From positions 22,284 to 86,283 of the forward strand of contig MGQW01000092.1 of the NCBI GenBank assembly GCA_001798885.1: a stretch of DNA of 64,000 nucleotides, in the 5' to 3' direction. The stretch comes from Deltaproteobacteria bacterium RBG_16_64_85. Lineage in GTDB: Bacteria > Desulfobacterota > Deferrimicrobia > Deferrimicrobiales > Deferrimicrobiaceae. The notes under the pieces were generated by a model, which was not told the DNA's origin, did no database searches, and saw only the letters and a program-made list of their open reading frames with translations. Each line of letters begins with the position of its first letter. Position 1 is the first letter of the stretch. Positions 27,384 to 36,072 of this stretch are shown in pieces. Position numbers and translations under genes: made by a program.

Positions 27384-27548
27384 ATGGACGAGGAACTTCT
27401 GGAGATCCTGGCGTGCCCGAAGTGCAAGGGGGACCTCAAGATGACCACCGACGAAACCGAGCTGCGCTGCGAGAAGTGCCGCTTGAGCTACCGCATCGAC
27501 GACGGGATTCCCATTCTCCTGATCGATGAGGCGTCCCCCCTTGATTGA
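27384..27548 (+). CDS. Trm112/YcaR-like small zinc protein
   Basis: A 54-residue protein below the usual length cut-off. MDEELLEILACPKCKGDL and CEKCRLSYRIDDGIPILL carry two CxxC knuckles (Cys 11/14 and 33/36) in the typical Trm112 spacing. E. coli YcaR sits in the lpxK-kdsB region in the same way. It starts four bases after the DUF3108 gene and overlaps the heptose kinase start. The molecular role of the bacterial family is not settled. Confidence 0.88.
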   Translation: MDEELLEILACPKCKGDLKMTTDETELRCEKCRLSYRIDDGIPILLIDEASPLD

Positions 27549-28599
27549 TCGAAGCTTCACCGCCCGCGCTTTCGAAATCCTGAAGAGGTTTCCGTCCTGC
27601 AGGATCCTCGTGGTCGGGGACATCATGCTGGATGAATACGTCTGGGGGGACGTGGGACGGATCTCCCCCGAAGCGCCCGTTCCCGTCGTCGCGGTGACGC
27701 GTGACACGCGGGCGCTGGGAGGGGCCGGAAACGTCGCGGTCAACCTCTCGGGGCTCGGGGCGGGCGTCGTCCTTGCCGGCCTCATCGGCGCGGACCCCCC
27801 GGGGCGGGAGATCGTCCGGATGCTTAAGGCGCACCGTATCGGCATCTCCGGCATCGTTATCGACCGGAATCGTCCCACGACGACCAAGACGCGCGTGGTT
27901 GCGCACAGCCAGCAGGTTGTCCGCGTCGACCGGGAGAAGAAGGAGCCCCCGGATGCACGCGCCAGCGACACCCTCAGGAAAAACGTCCGCTCCGCCATCC
28001 GGGAGGTCGACGGGGTGGTTCTTTCCGACTACCGGAAGGGAGCCTTGTCCCGAGAGCTGGTCGAGGACACTCTAGTTGCCGCGAGACGAAGCGGTGCTTT
28101 CGTCGTCGTCGATCCGAAGCAAACCGACTTTTCCTTTTATCGCGGATGCACGCTGATCACCCCCAACAAGCCGGAAGCGGAGGCGGCCCTCGGGGGCCGG
28201 GAACTGTCCGGGGACACGGAGATCATGGAAGGGGGGAAAGCGCTTCTCCGCAAGAGCAACGCGAGGGCCATCCTGATCACGAGGGGGAAGGAGGGGATGA
28301 GCCTGGTCGAACGCGGGCGCAAGGCCTTCTTCCACATTCCGGCGCAGGCCCGGCAGGTCTTCGACGTCACCGGCGCCGGGGACACGGTGATCGGGACGGT
28401 CGCGGCGGGGATGGGGGCGGGGGCTTCGCTGCGCGACGCGGCCCTTCTGGCCAACCTTGCCGCCGGCGTTGTCGTCGGGGAGGTCGGCACCGCCCCGATT
28501 ACGCGCGAGAAGCTCGCGCGGGCCCTCCGCCTCCAGGAGCGGGAGAGGGATGTTGCGAAGGAAGAGCGGCAGGTCCCGCGTCTCCGGGGGAAGCGATGA
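27526..28599 (+). CDS. hldE1: D-glycero-beta-D-manno-heptose-7-phosphate kinase
   Basis: 357 residues matching only domain I of HldE (RfaE): a PfkB/ribokinase fold with VVGDIMLDEYVWGDVGRISPE near the N-terminus, LGGAGNVAVNLSGLG, and the catalytic DVTGAGDTVIGT (~280). The adenylyltransferase domain II is absent and must be a separate gene elsewhere. With gmhB it makes ADP-heptose precursors for the core. Start is ATG 27526 or TTG 27541; the latter has GAGG at a reasonable distance. Confidence 0.92.
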   Translation: MRRPPLIDRSFTARAFEILKRFPSCRILVVGDIMLDEYVWGDVGRISPEAPVPVVAVTRDTRALGGAGNVAVNLSGLGAGVVLAGLIGADPPGREIVRMLKAHRIGISGIVIDRNRPTTTKTRVVAHSQQVVRVDREKKEPPDARASDTLRKNVRSAIREVDGVVLSDYRKGALSRELVEDTLVAARRSGAFVVVDPKQTDFSFYRGCTLITPNKPEAEAALGGRELSGDTEIMEGGKALLRKSNARAILITRGKEGMSLVERGRKAFFHIPAQARQVFDVTGAGDTVIGTVAAGMGAGASLRDAALLANLAAGVVVGEVGTAPITREKLARALRLQERERDVAKEERQVPRLRGKR

Positions 28600-28609
28600 G
28601 CCCTGCAGG

Positions 28610-29158
28610 ATGAGCTCTCGGAAGATTCCTCCGTCCGCCAGGCTTCTGGTTTCCGCGATCTACCGGGAGGAGGGACGCTTCGAGGAAGTCCTGTCGAATC
28701 TTGGGACGCGGCTTGGCCCCGTGGAGCGGACAAGCGGGCCGTTCCTCTTCGATCGGACGGATTACTACGAGAGGGAGATGGGCGCACCCCTGTACCGGCG
28801 TTTCGTGGTGATGGAGCGGCTGGTTCCCCGCGATCAGCTGGCGGCCGTGAAGATCGAAGCCGAGGAATTGGAAAGGATGTTTTCCGTGAACGGAATGCGC
28901 ACGGTGAATCTCGATCCGGGCATCCTAACGGAGGAGAGCTTTCTTCTCGCCACGGGAAAGAATTACAGCCACCGGGTGTACCTGCGGGACGGGGTGTTCG
29001 CGGACCTGACCCTGGTGTACCGAAAAGGGGAGTACCGTCCGCTGCCCTGGACCTACCCCGATTTCACCGCTCCGGGGGTCCGAGCGTTCCTGGCGGAGGT
29101 GCGGGAAGAGCTTCGGAAGGCCAGGAAAAGGGAAGGGAGGCAGTCCCGATGTGGATGA
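28610..29158 (+). CDS. DUF4416 family protein
   Basis: 182 residues. Segments FLFDRTDYYEREMG, TVNLDPGILTEE and YSHRVYLRDGVFADLTL are characteristic of DUF4416, a small family of unknown function found in Desulfuromonadota and Aquificae next to heptose or RNA-processing genes. ATG 28610 starts 10 bases after the heptose kinase stop. No membrane segment. Overlaps yicC by 10 bases. Confidence 0.8.
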   Translation: MSSRKIPPSARLLVSAIYREEGRFEEVLSNLGTRLGPVERTSGPFLFDRTDYYEREMGAPLYRRFVVMERLVPRDQLAAVKIEAEELERMFSVNGMRTVNLDPGILTEESFLLATGKNYSHRVYLRDGVFADLTLVYRKGEYRPLPWTYPDFTAPGVRAFLAEVREELRKARKREGRQSRCG

Positions 29159-30033
29159 GCATGACGGGATTCGGCCGGGGCGAGGCACACCGGGAGGATG
29201 TCGCCGTCACGGCGGAGATCCGGTCGATCAACCACCGGTTCCTGGATGTCCACGTCCGCTGCCCAGCGAAATTCCTTTCCTGGGAGCCCCGGATCCGCGG
29301 GCTGGTCCGGGAGTCGCTGAGGCGGGGGAAAGTGGACGTCTTCCTGAACGTCCGGGAGTGGGGGAAAACCGGTACGGTCGTCCGGGTGAACCGCCCCGTC
29401 CTGGATTCCTTCCTGGCGGAAGCCGCACGCATCCGGGAGGATTGCGGCATACCGCTCGAGTTGACGTTTCGGGACCTGCTGGGGGTCCCGGACATTTTCG
29501 TATTTGTCTCGGAGGGGGCTGATCCCGCAGAGGAACACTGGGGTATTGCCGAGGCCACCATGCGAAACGCCCTCTCCATGCTGCAGGCGTCCAGGCGGGA
29601 AGAGGGAGAGAGGCTCCGCCAGCACATCGGGGAAGCGGTCGCGGGGCTGGCATCGGTCGCGGAGCAGATTGAAGGCTTATTCAAAGAAAACAAGGAACTT
29701 GCAATTGCCAAATTCAAGGAAAGGATTCAGTCTCTTTCGGGTGAGCCCGGCGTGGATCCGATCCGCATTCAGCAGGAAGTGGCTTTTCTTATTGACCGGC
29801 TCGACATCACGGAGGAATGCGTCCGCCTGCGCTCCCACCTTGCGGGTCTGGCGAAATTGCTGGGTGGGCACGGTGAGGCGGTCGGGAAGCGGTTCGATTT
29901 TCTCGTCCAGGAAACCTTCCGGGAGCTGACCACCGCATCCAACAAGTCCGCCCATGCTGGGATTTCGGAGCTGGCGGTGACGGCGAAGACCGAGATGGAA
30001 AAGATCCGGGAACAGATACAGAACGTGGAGTAG
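29149..30033 (+). CDS. yicC: YicC-family endoribonuclease
   Basis: 294 residues. N-terminal MSMTGFGRGEA and SINHRFLDVHVR and C-terminal LLDRLDI-type helix (FLIDRLDITEECVRLRSH), KRFDFLVQETFRELTT and NKSAHAGISE are the hallmarks of YicC, recently shown in E. coli and B. subtilis to be an RNase that can affect RyhB. The order yicC-gmk-rpoZ-rel is a widely conserved operon. Confidence 0.94.
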   Translation: MWMSMTGFGRGEAHREDVAVTAEIRSINHRFLDVHVRCPAKFLSWEPRIRGLVRESLRRGKVDVFLNVREWGKTGTVVRVNRPVLDSFLAEAARIREDCGIPLELTFRDLLGVPDIFVFVSEGADPAEEHWGIAEATMRNALSMLQASRREEGERLRQHIGEAVAGLASVAEQIEGLFKENKELAIAKFKERIQSLSGEPGVDPIRIQQEVAFLIDRLDITEECVRLRSHLAGLAKLLGGHGEAVGKRFDFLVQETFRELTTASNKSAHAGISELAVTAKTEMEKIREQIQNVE

Positions 30034-30036
30034 GTG

Positions 30037-30642
30037 ATGGAACAAGGCGACGTGTTCGTGATATCGGCCCCTTCGGGCTCGGGGAAGACCACCATCTGCC
30101 GTTATCTCCTTCAAAGGGTGGAAGGCCTCGAGCTTTCCATCTCCTATACGACGCGCCCTCGGAAACCGGGTGAGACGGACGGGAAGGATTATTTCTTCAT
30201 AAACGAGGAAAAATTTGATAGTATGTTAATTTTGAAGGAGTTTTTAGAATACGCCTCGGTCTACGGCAACCGGTACGGCACCTCGCGAGCGGGGGTGCGG
30301 TCCATCGTATCCCGCGGGGTCGACGCCGTGCTGGAAATCGACGTGCAGGGGGGGGCGAAGGTCAAGGAGACGCTCCCCGAAGCCATCCTCGTGGGGATCT
30401 TCCCGCCTGACTGGGAGACGTTGGCACGGCGCCTGACCGGAAGGGGACGCGACAGCCGCGAGGAGATGGAGACACGCCTCGAGGCGGCGGGCCGGGAAAT
30501 GCGGGAGCTCCTGGCCTACGACTACCTCTTGGTCAACGACGACCTCGAAAAGGCGGTCACACAGGCGGAATGGATCGTGCGGGCACATCGCCTCCGCAGG
30601 GAGCGCGTCCGAGCGCGGATGGAAAAGATTCTCAATCGGTAA
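30037..30642 (+). CDS. gmk: Guanylate kinase
   Basis: 201 residues. P-loop SAPSGSGKTT, GMP-binding SYTTRPRKPGETDGKDYFF and YGTSRAGV identify the enzyme (GMP + ATP to GDP + ADP). ATG at 30037 has GGAG six bases upstream; a GTG one codon earlier is possible. In the operon it supplies GDP/GTP, the substrates of the Rel enzyme encoded two genes on. Confidence 0.96.
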   Translation: MEQGDVFVISAPSGSGKTTICRYLLQRVEGLELSISYTTRPRKPGETDGKDYFFINEEKFDSMLILKEFLEYASVYGNRYGTSRAGVRSIVSRGVDAVLEIDVQGGAKVKETLPEAILVGIFPPDWETLARRLTGRGRDSREEMETRLEAAGREMRELLAYDYLLVNDDLEKAVTQAEWIVRAHRLRRERVRARMEKILNR

Positions 30643-30657
30643 TAGGAGAGGGGAACA

Positions 30658-30852
30658 ATGGCGCGAGTAACGGTGGAAGATTGTCTGCGTCACGTTGGCA
30701 GCCATTTCGAGCTGACCGTGGTGGCGGCAAAACGGGCCATGCAGCTCCTGGGCGGAGCGGGCGCGTCGATCGACACGTCCCAGCGAAGGGATAAACCGAC
30801 CGTAGTGGCGCTCCGGGAGATCGCACAGGGGACGGTGCGGGTCAAACACTAA
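30658..30852 (+). CDS. rpoZ: RNA polymerase omega subunit
   Basis: 64 residues; [20 protein letters not shown] and [13 protein letters not shown] are typical. It binds beta-prime and forms one ppGpp site in proteobacteria, which fits its place directly before the ppGpp synthetase. Preceded by AGGAGAGGGG. Confidence 0.95.
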   Translation: MARVTVEDCLRHVGSHFELTVVAAKRAMQLLGGAGASIDTSQRRDKPTVVALREIAQGTVRVKH

Positions 30853-30866
30853 TCCCGGAGCGTTTC

Positions 30867-33011
30867 ATGCTCCGCCTCAATGACATCGTTGAGCGGGTCC
30901 AGGCCGGAAGGCCTTCCGCCAACATCGAGCTCATCCACAAAGCCTACGTCTTCACGGCGAAGGTACATCACGGACAGCTGCGCCAGTCGGGGGAACCCTA
31001 CCTCATCCACCCCCTGAACGTGGCATTCCTCCTTGCCGAATGGAACCTCGACGAGGAGACCGTGGTTACCGGGCTGCTCCACGACACGGTGGAGGACACG
31101 GTGGCGACCTCCAGCGAGCTCCGGGAGCTGTTCGGGGACACCGTGTCCCAGATGGTGGACGGCGTCACGAAGATCAGCCGCGTCGTGATCTCCGACGTCG
31201 CCGACCAGAAGGCCGAGTCCCTGAGGAAGATGATCCTCGCCATGGGGAAGGACCTCCGGGTCATTCTCGTGAAGCTGGCCGACCGGCTCCACAACCTGAG
31301 GACGATCGGCCACCTCCCCCCGGACAAGCAGGGTTCCGTCGCCCGCGAGACCCAGGAGATCTACATCCCCATCGCCAGCCGCCTCGGCATGTCCCGCGTC
31401 AAGATGGAGCTCGAGGACCGGTGCCTCGAGGTGCTCCACCCCGAAGACTACCGGGAGCTGGCCCGGCTCGCCGACGAACGGAAGCGCGACCGGGAGAGCC
31501 ACATCCGGGGCGTCGTCGAGCTGCTGGAAAAGAAACTTTCGGAAGCCGGAGTCGACGCGACGGTGACCGGCCGGTCGAAGCACATCGCGGGCGTTTTCCA
31601 GAAGATGGCCCGCCAGGGGATCGAGTTCGCCCACGTCTACGATTTCATCGGGTTCCGCATCATCGCCCGGTCGATTCGGGATTGCTACGAGGCTCTGGGC
31701 ATCGTGCACAGCCTGTGGAGGCCCGTCCCCGGGCGGTTCAAGGACTACGTCGCGATGCCGAAGCCGAATCTCTACCAGTCCCTGCACACGACGGTGTTCG
31801 GGCCGAGCGCGGAGCTGATGGAAATCCAGATCCGGACGGAGGAGATGCACGCCATCGCGGAATACGGCGTGGCGGCCCACTGGAAATACAAGGAGGGGCG
31901 CCCGGTGATCGGGAAGGGCGATCAGATGTTCCTCTGGCTGCGACAGATCCTCGAGCTCCAGCAGGAAATGAAGGATCCCCGGGAGTTCCTTAACACGGTC
32001 AAGGTAGAGCTCTTTCCGGAGGAGGTCTACGTCTTCACCCCGCGGGGCGACGTAAAGGAGCTGCCGCAGGGCGCGACGACCATCGATTTCGCCTATGCCA
32101 TCCACTCGGAGGTGGGGAACCACTGCGTGGGGGCGAAAGTGAACGGGAAGATGGTCCCCCTGAAGACCGTTTTGAAGAACGGCGACGTGGTCGAGATCAT
32201 CACCCATCCTTCCCACAAGCCGAGCAGGGACTGGCTCAAGATCGCAAAGACAAGTCGTGCCCTGAACAAGATCCGCGTTTACGTGCGGCAGGAGCAGCAG
32301 GAACATAGCCTCGCCCTCGGGCGCCAGATCCTGGAGCGGGAGCTCCGGAAGTACGCCCTGTCCGTGAACAAGGTCCTCAAGGCCAAGGAGTTCGAGGAGG
32401 TCCTCCAGGAAACCCGGCTGAAGACAGCGGACGATTACTGCATCGCGCTGGGTTACGGGAAGATGTCGCTCCTGCCCCTTTTGCGGCGCCTGGTCCCGCC
32501 CGAGCAGCTTGAAGAGAAGGTCAAGGAAACCCGGCTGGGGGCGCTGATCAAGCGCGTCACCACCAAAAAGCCGAGTGCGGTCGTCGTGAAGGGGATGGAC
32601 GACATCTTCATCCGGCTGGGGAACTGCTGTCACCCGGTGCCCGGGGACCCGATCGTCGGGTTCATCACCCGCGGGAGGGGGGTGACGATCCACGCGAAGG
32701 ATTGCCCGAAAGCGCTGGAAAACGATCCCGCCCGCGCGATCGAGGTGGCGTGGGAAGCGGGGAGCAAGGCCGTTCACCCGGTCAAGCTGAAGGTGGTGTG
32801 CGCCGACAAGCCCGGACTTCTTGCCGATATCTCCCGAACGATCACCGCCAGCGACGTCGACATCCGCCGGGCGGTCGTCATGACCACCCGGGACCAGCGG
32901 GCGATCTGCAACTTCGAGGTTTCGGTCAACGACGCGCAGCACCTGGCGGTGCTGATCAAGTCGATCGAGAAGGTGAAGAACGTCTATTCCGTGGAGAGAG
33001 GGAAGGGCTAA
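30867..33011 (+). CDS. rel: Bifunctional (p)ppGpp synthetase/hydrolase Rel
   Basis: 714 residues. The HD hydrolase is intact (LLHDTVEDTVA, ~69-79), as is the synthetase (RFKDYVAMPKPN ~290, YQSLHTTVFG ~302, EIQIRTEEMHAIAE). The RFKD motif is the charged signature of bifunctional Rel/SpoT enzymes rather than monofunctional RelA. TGS (~390-450), a conserved-Cys zinc-finger segment (LGNCCHPVPGDPI) and a C-terminal ACT domain (~640-712) complete it. Controls the stringent response. Confidence 0.96.
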   Translation: MLRLNDIVERVQAGRPSANIELIHKAYVFTAKVHHGQLRQSGEPYLIHPLNVAFLLAEWNLDEETVVTGLLHDTVEDTVATSSELRELFGDTVSQMVDGVTKISRVVISDVADQKAESLRKMILAMGKDLRVILVKLADRLHNLRTIGHLPPDKQGSVARETQEIYIPIASRLGMSRVKMELEDRCLEVLHPEDYRELARLADERKRDRESHIRGVVELLEKKLSEAGVDATVTGRSKHIAGVFQKMARQGIEFAHVYDFIGFRIIARSIRDCYEALGIVHSLWRPVPGRFKDYVAMPKPNLYQSLHTTVFGPSAELMEIQIRTEEMHAIAEYGVAAHWKYKEGRPVIGKGDQMFLWLRQILELQQEMKDPREFLNTVKVELFPEEVYVFTPRGDVKELPQGATTIDFAYAIHSEVGNHCVGAKVNGKMVPLKTVLKNGDVVEIITHPSHKPSRDWLKIAKTSRALNKIRVYVRQEQQEHSLALGRQILERELRKYALSVNKVLKAKEFEEVLQETRLKTADDYCIALGYGKMSLLPLLRRLVPPEQLEEKVKETRLGALIKRVTTKKPSAVVVKGMDDIFIRLGNCCHPVPGDPIVGFITRGRGVTIHAKDCPKALENDPARAIEVAWEAGSKAVHPVKLKVVCADKPGLLADISRTITASDVDIRRAVVMTTRDQRAICNFEVSVNDAQHLAVLIKSIEKVKNVYSVERGKG

Positions 33012-33014
33012 GCG

Positions 33015-33395
33015 ATGCGAGAGACGGTGAAGACCGACAAGGCTCCGGCGGCCATCGGGCCGTATTCCCAGGCGGTCCGGTCGGGAGGCTTCCTGTTCTG
33101 CTCGGGGCAGATCCCCCTGGATCCCGAGACGGGAAAGATGGTGGAAGGAGGGATCGAGGCGCAGGCGGAACGGGTCCTGAAGAATCTCGAGGCGGTGCTT
33201 GCGGCAGGGGGCGCGTCTCTCACCGCGGTGGTAAAGACCACCGTCTACCTGGCGGACCTGGGCGACTTTCCCGTGATGAACGCGGTTTACGGAAGGTTTT
33301 TCCCGGGAAGCCCGCCGGCCCGGGCCACCGTCCAGGTTGCGAAGCTGCCGGCGGGGGCGCTGGTGGAGATCGACGCGATCGCGAAAGCGGACTGA
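33015..33395 (+). CDS. ridA: RidA-family reactive intermediate deaminase
   Basis: 126 residues. DKAPAAIGPYSQAVRSGGF, FCSGQIPLDPETG, NLEAVLAAGGASL and PARATVQVAKLPAGALVEI include the substrate Arg and the C-terminal Glu of RidA, which hydrolyses imines/enamines formed by PLP enzymes. Starts three bases after rel and meets rpmB tail to tail with no gap. Confidence 0.95.
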   Translation: MRETVKTDKAPAAIGPYSQAVRSGGFLFCSGQIPLDPETGKMVEGGIEAQAERVLKNLEAVLAAGGASLTAVVKTTVYLADLGDFPVMNAVYGRFFPGSPPARATVQVAKLPAGALVEIDAIAKAD

Positions 33396-33584
33396 TTAGA
33401 CGGCTTTGACGACTCGCCCGGACTTGATGCACTGCGTGCAGACCTGGAGGTGCCGCACGGTGCCGCCCTGGATCGCCTTTACGCGCTTGATGTTGGGCTT
33501 CCAGACCTTCCTGGTCTTGTTGTTGGCGTGGGAAACATTGTGTCCGAAGTTGGGTCCCTTGCCGCAGATTGTACACTTGGCCAT
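33396..33584 (-). CDS. rpmB: 50S ribosomal protein L28
   Basis: 62 residues with four cysteines in two pairs (CTICG and CTQC), the zinc-binding form of L28. MAKCTICGKGPNFGHNVSH and NNKTRKVWKPNIKRV are typical. GGAGG lies upstream (ACGGAGGAACGC ATG). Confidence 0.96.
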   Translation of the reverse strand: MAKCTICGKGPNFGHNVSHANNKTRKVWKPNIKRVKAIQGGTVRHLQVCTQCIKSGRVVKAV

Positions 33585-33607
33585 GCGTTCCTCCGTAAAA
33601 ATAACCT

Positions 33608-33637
33608 ATAATATCTATCACGTTTCATGAAGATCAA
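33608..33637 (-). promoter_or_regulatory. Candidate promoter of rpmB
   Basis: On the minus strand TTGATC (33637-33632), 18-bp spacer and TATTAT (33613-33608), placing the start near 33601. It overlaps the first codons of the divergent YdcF-like gene. Confidence 0.5.
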
Positions 33638-34232
33638 GCAAGATCAAAATCTTTTCCGGCCGCGGAAGAGGAAGGGTCTGCGAAACGCGGCGCTGGTCCT
33701 TTCCCTGCTCCTGGCGGGGGGGGCAGGGATTCCGCATCTTCTCGCGAATAGGCTGCCGGGACCGCAGCAGGCGCAGGCCGACGCTATCCTCGTCCTGACC
33801 GGCGACGAGAACCGGATTCCCGAAGGGTACCGCGCCTGGAAAGAGGGGAAGGCAAGGGAGTTGTTCATTCTCGGGGCGGGAGGGGGCGCGAGGATCGAGA
33901 GGATCCTGCCGGGACGCCCGGCTCTCTCTCCGGCGGAACTCCGCCTGCTTCATGTCGAAGGATGGTCCGAAAACACCCTGGAGAACGCCTTTTCCGCTAA
34001 AGGCGTGGTCGCGGAAGGGCAATTCCGCAAAGTGATCCTCGTAACCTCGGATTACCACATGCCGCGGGCGCACCTGGCCGTCCGGACGGTCCTCCCGGCG
34101 CCGGTCTCGATCGAAGTGATCGCCGTGCGGTCGGAATGGAAAGAGCTCGGCGCTTTTCTCCGCACGCTCCGGCTTTTCTTCGTAGAAAGCTGGAAATACT
34201 GGGGATACCGGATCTTTCTCTATTGGGAATAG
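33627..34232 (+). CDS. YdcF/DUF218-family membrane-anchored protein
   Basis: 201 residues. A short basic N-terminus, one membrane span (about 20-40) and a DUF218-like periplasmic domain: ADAILVLTGDENRIPEGYRA, SENTLENAFSAK and VILVTSDYHMPRAHLAVR. Related proteins (YdcF, SanA, ElyC) act in envelope or peptidoglycan/enterobacterial antigen metabolism; the reaction is not established. The ATG has no clear Shine-Dalgarno and its first codons overlap the rpmB promoter. Confidence 0.82.
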   Translation: MKIKQDQNLFRPRKRKGLRNAALVLSLLLAGGAGIPHLLANRLPGPQQAQADAILVLTGDENRIPEGYRAWKEGKARELFILGAGGGARIERILPGRPALSPAELRLLHVEGWSENTLENAFSAKGVVAEGQFRKVILVTSDYHMPRAHLAVRTVLPAPVSIEVIAVRSEWKELGAFLRTLRLFFVESWKYWGYRIFLYWE

Positions 34233-34233
34233 G

Positions 34234-34890
34234 TCATGCGTCGGGGTTCCGGTGAAAGAACTCCGGAATCCTCGGCTCTCCCTCGACCCGGACGCGCCTC
34301 CCCTCGACCTTGAGCCTTCCCTGAAAGAACAGCCGGATCGCCATAGGGTAGATCCTGTGCTCCTGGACCAGGATCCGCGCAGCGAGCGTCTCCTCCGTGT
34401 CGTCGCCGTACACCGGGACCACCGCCTGGACGACGATCGGGCCGGTGTCCACCCCCTCGTCGAGGAAATGGACGCTGCACCCGGAGAAACGGACGCCGTA
34501 GTCCAGCGCTTGCTTCGGCCCGTGCGTCCCCGGGAAGGAGGGGAGCAGCGCCGGGTGGATGTTGAGGATCCGGTTCGGGAACGCGCGGACGAACACCGGC
34601 GTAAGCACCCGCATGAACCCGGCCAGGCAGACAAGCGCCGCCCCGCTCTTCCGGAGGATCTCCACGAGCCGCTGGTCGAACTCCTCCCTGCTGGAAAAAT
34701 CCCGGTGGCTGATCACCTCGGTAGGGATGCCGTGCTTCTTCGCGCGGACGAGGCCGTAGGCGTCCGCCTTGTTGCTGATGACGAGCCCGACGCGGCAGGG
34801 GATCTCTCTCTTCTCCGACGCGTCGATGATGGCCTGCAGGTTGGATCCGCTCCCAGAGACGAGAACCGCGATGACCGGTCGATCGCTCAT
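34234..34890 (-). CDS. purN: Phosphoribosylglycinamide formyltransferase
   Basis: 218 residues. LVSGSGSNLQAIIDA (phosphate loop), CLAGFMRVLTPVF, the catalytic NIHPALLPSFPG (Asn, His) and SVHFLDEGVDTGPIVVQ (Asp) are all intact. 10-formyl-THF-dependent third step of purine synthesis. Its ATG overlaps the purM stop by four bases; about 25 residues at the C-terminus follow the usual end helices. Confidence 0.95.
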   Translation of the reverse strand: MSDRPVIAVLVSGSGSNLQAIIDASEKREIPCRVGLVISNKADAYGLVRAKKHGIPTEVISHRDFSSREEFDQRLVEILRKSGAALVCLAGFMRVLTPVFVRAFPNRILNIHPALLPSFPGTHGPKQALDYGVRFSGCSVHFLDEGVDTGPIVVQAVVPVYGDDTEETLAARILVQEHRIYPMAIRLFFQGRLKVEGRRVRVEGEPRIPEFFHRNPDA

Positions 34891-35942
34891 GATTTTCCTC
34901 CCGTCAGCAGCACTTGCGGGGCGCTTCTGCGCCTTTTTTGCACTTCCCCGATGAGACTGGCCGGCTGACCGGCCTTCCGGAGGAGACGGAGGGCCCGATC
35001 GGCGTCCGCAGCTCTCACGACGAGAACCATTCCGATCCCCATGTTGAACGTTCGGAAGGCTTCACCCTCCGGAAGCCTGGCTGCCCGGACGAGCGTCCCG
35101 AACACCGGCGGCACCGGCCACGTCCCTTTCCGGATCACGGCGGCCACTCCGACCGGCAGCGTCCGCGGGACGTTCCCGGTAATCCCGCCCCCGGTGATGT
35201 GCGCCATAGCGCGGATCTTAACCTTCCTCGCGAGAGACAGCACCGGGCGGACGTAGATCCGGGTGGGACGGAGCAGCTCCTCGCCTACCGTCGCTCCCCA
35301 CTCGGGCATGCTCGAGCCCACCTTTTTTTTAAGGAGTTCGAATACGACCTTGCGCGCCAGCGAATAACCGTTGCTGTGCAGCCCCGAGGAGGGAAGCCCC
35401 AGGAGGACGTCGCCAGGCCGCACGGTTCGCCCGTCGACGATTTCGCGGCGGTCGACGGCGCCCACCGCGAACCCCGCCAGGTCGAACTCCCCGGGGGCGT
35501 ACACCGAGGGCATTTCGGCGGTTTCGCCGCCGAGAAGGGCGCACCCGGCCTGCCGGCAGCCCTCCACGATCCCCGATACAACCTCGGCGCCCTCCTTTGC
35601 GGACAACTTTCCCGTTGCGTAGTAGTCGAGAAAGAACAGAGGCTCGGCGCAATGGACCAGGATGTCGTTCACGCACATCGCCACCAGGTCGATCCCGATC
35701 GTGCCGAGATTCCCCGTCATGGAAGCGACCTTGACCTTCGTCCCCACCCCGTCGGTCCCAGCCACGAGCACGGGATCGCGGTACCGGTGCGCCGGGAAGC
35801 GGAAGAACCCGGCGAACGATCCGATGTCGCCCAGGACCTCCTTCCGGTGGGTGGCGCGGACCATCGGCCGGATGAGGAAGACCATCCGGTCCCCTTCGCG
35901 GATGTCCACTCCGGCGGCGGCGTAGGTGATGGTTTTTCTCAC
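34887..35942 (-). CDS. purM: Phosphoribosylformylglycinamidine cyclo-ligase
   Basis: 351 residues. TYAAAGVDIREGDRM, AGTDGVGTKVKVA, MCVNDILVHCAEPLFFLDYY, ALLGGETAEMPSVY and AHITGGGITGNVPRTLP mark the ATP-dependent AIR synthetase of de novo purine synthesis. GTG start (35942-35940) with GGAG eight bases upstream. purM-purN is the common order, transcribed together here. Confidence 0.95.
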   Translation of the reverse strand: MRKTITYAAAGVDIREGDRMVFLIRPMVRATHRKEVLGDIGSFAGFFRFPAHRYRDPVLVAGTDGVGTKVKVASMTGNLGTIGIDLVAMCVNDILVHCAEPLFFLDYYATGKLSAKEGAEVVSGIVEGCRQAGCALLGGETAEMPSVYAPGEFDLAGFAVGAVDRREIVDGRTVRPGDVLLGLPSSGLHSNGYSLARKVVFELLKKKVGSSMPEWGATVGEELLRPTRIYVRPVLSLARKVKIRAMAHITGGGITGNVPRTLPVGVAAVIRKGTWPVPPVFGTLVRAARLPEGEAFRTFNMGIGMVLVVRAADADRALRLLRKAGQPASLIGEVQKRRRSAPQVLLTGGKS

Positions 35943-36072
35943 GATGATTCTCCGGTTCGGAATCCGATCCCATGTTACTTGTAACTTATCTGTGTACGGT
36001 TATGCCAATGATTTTTCCCCCCGCATCCGCTAATATAGTTTCGCCGCGGCCCGCAGATAGGAAGGGAAACGG

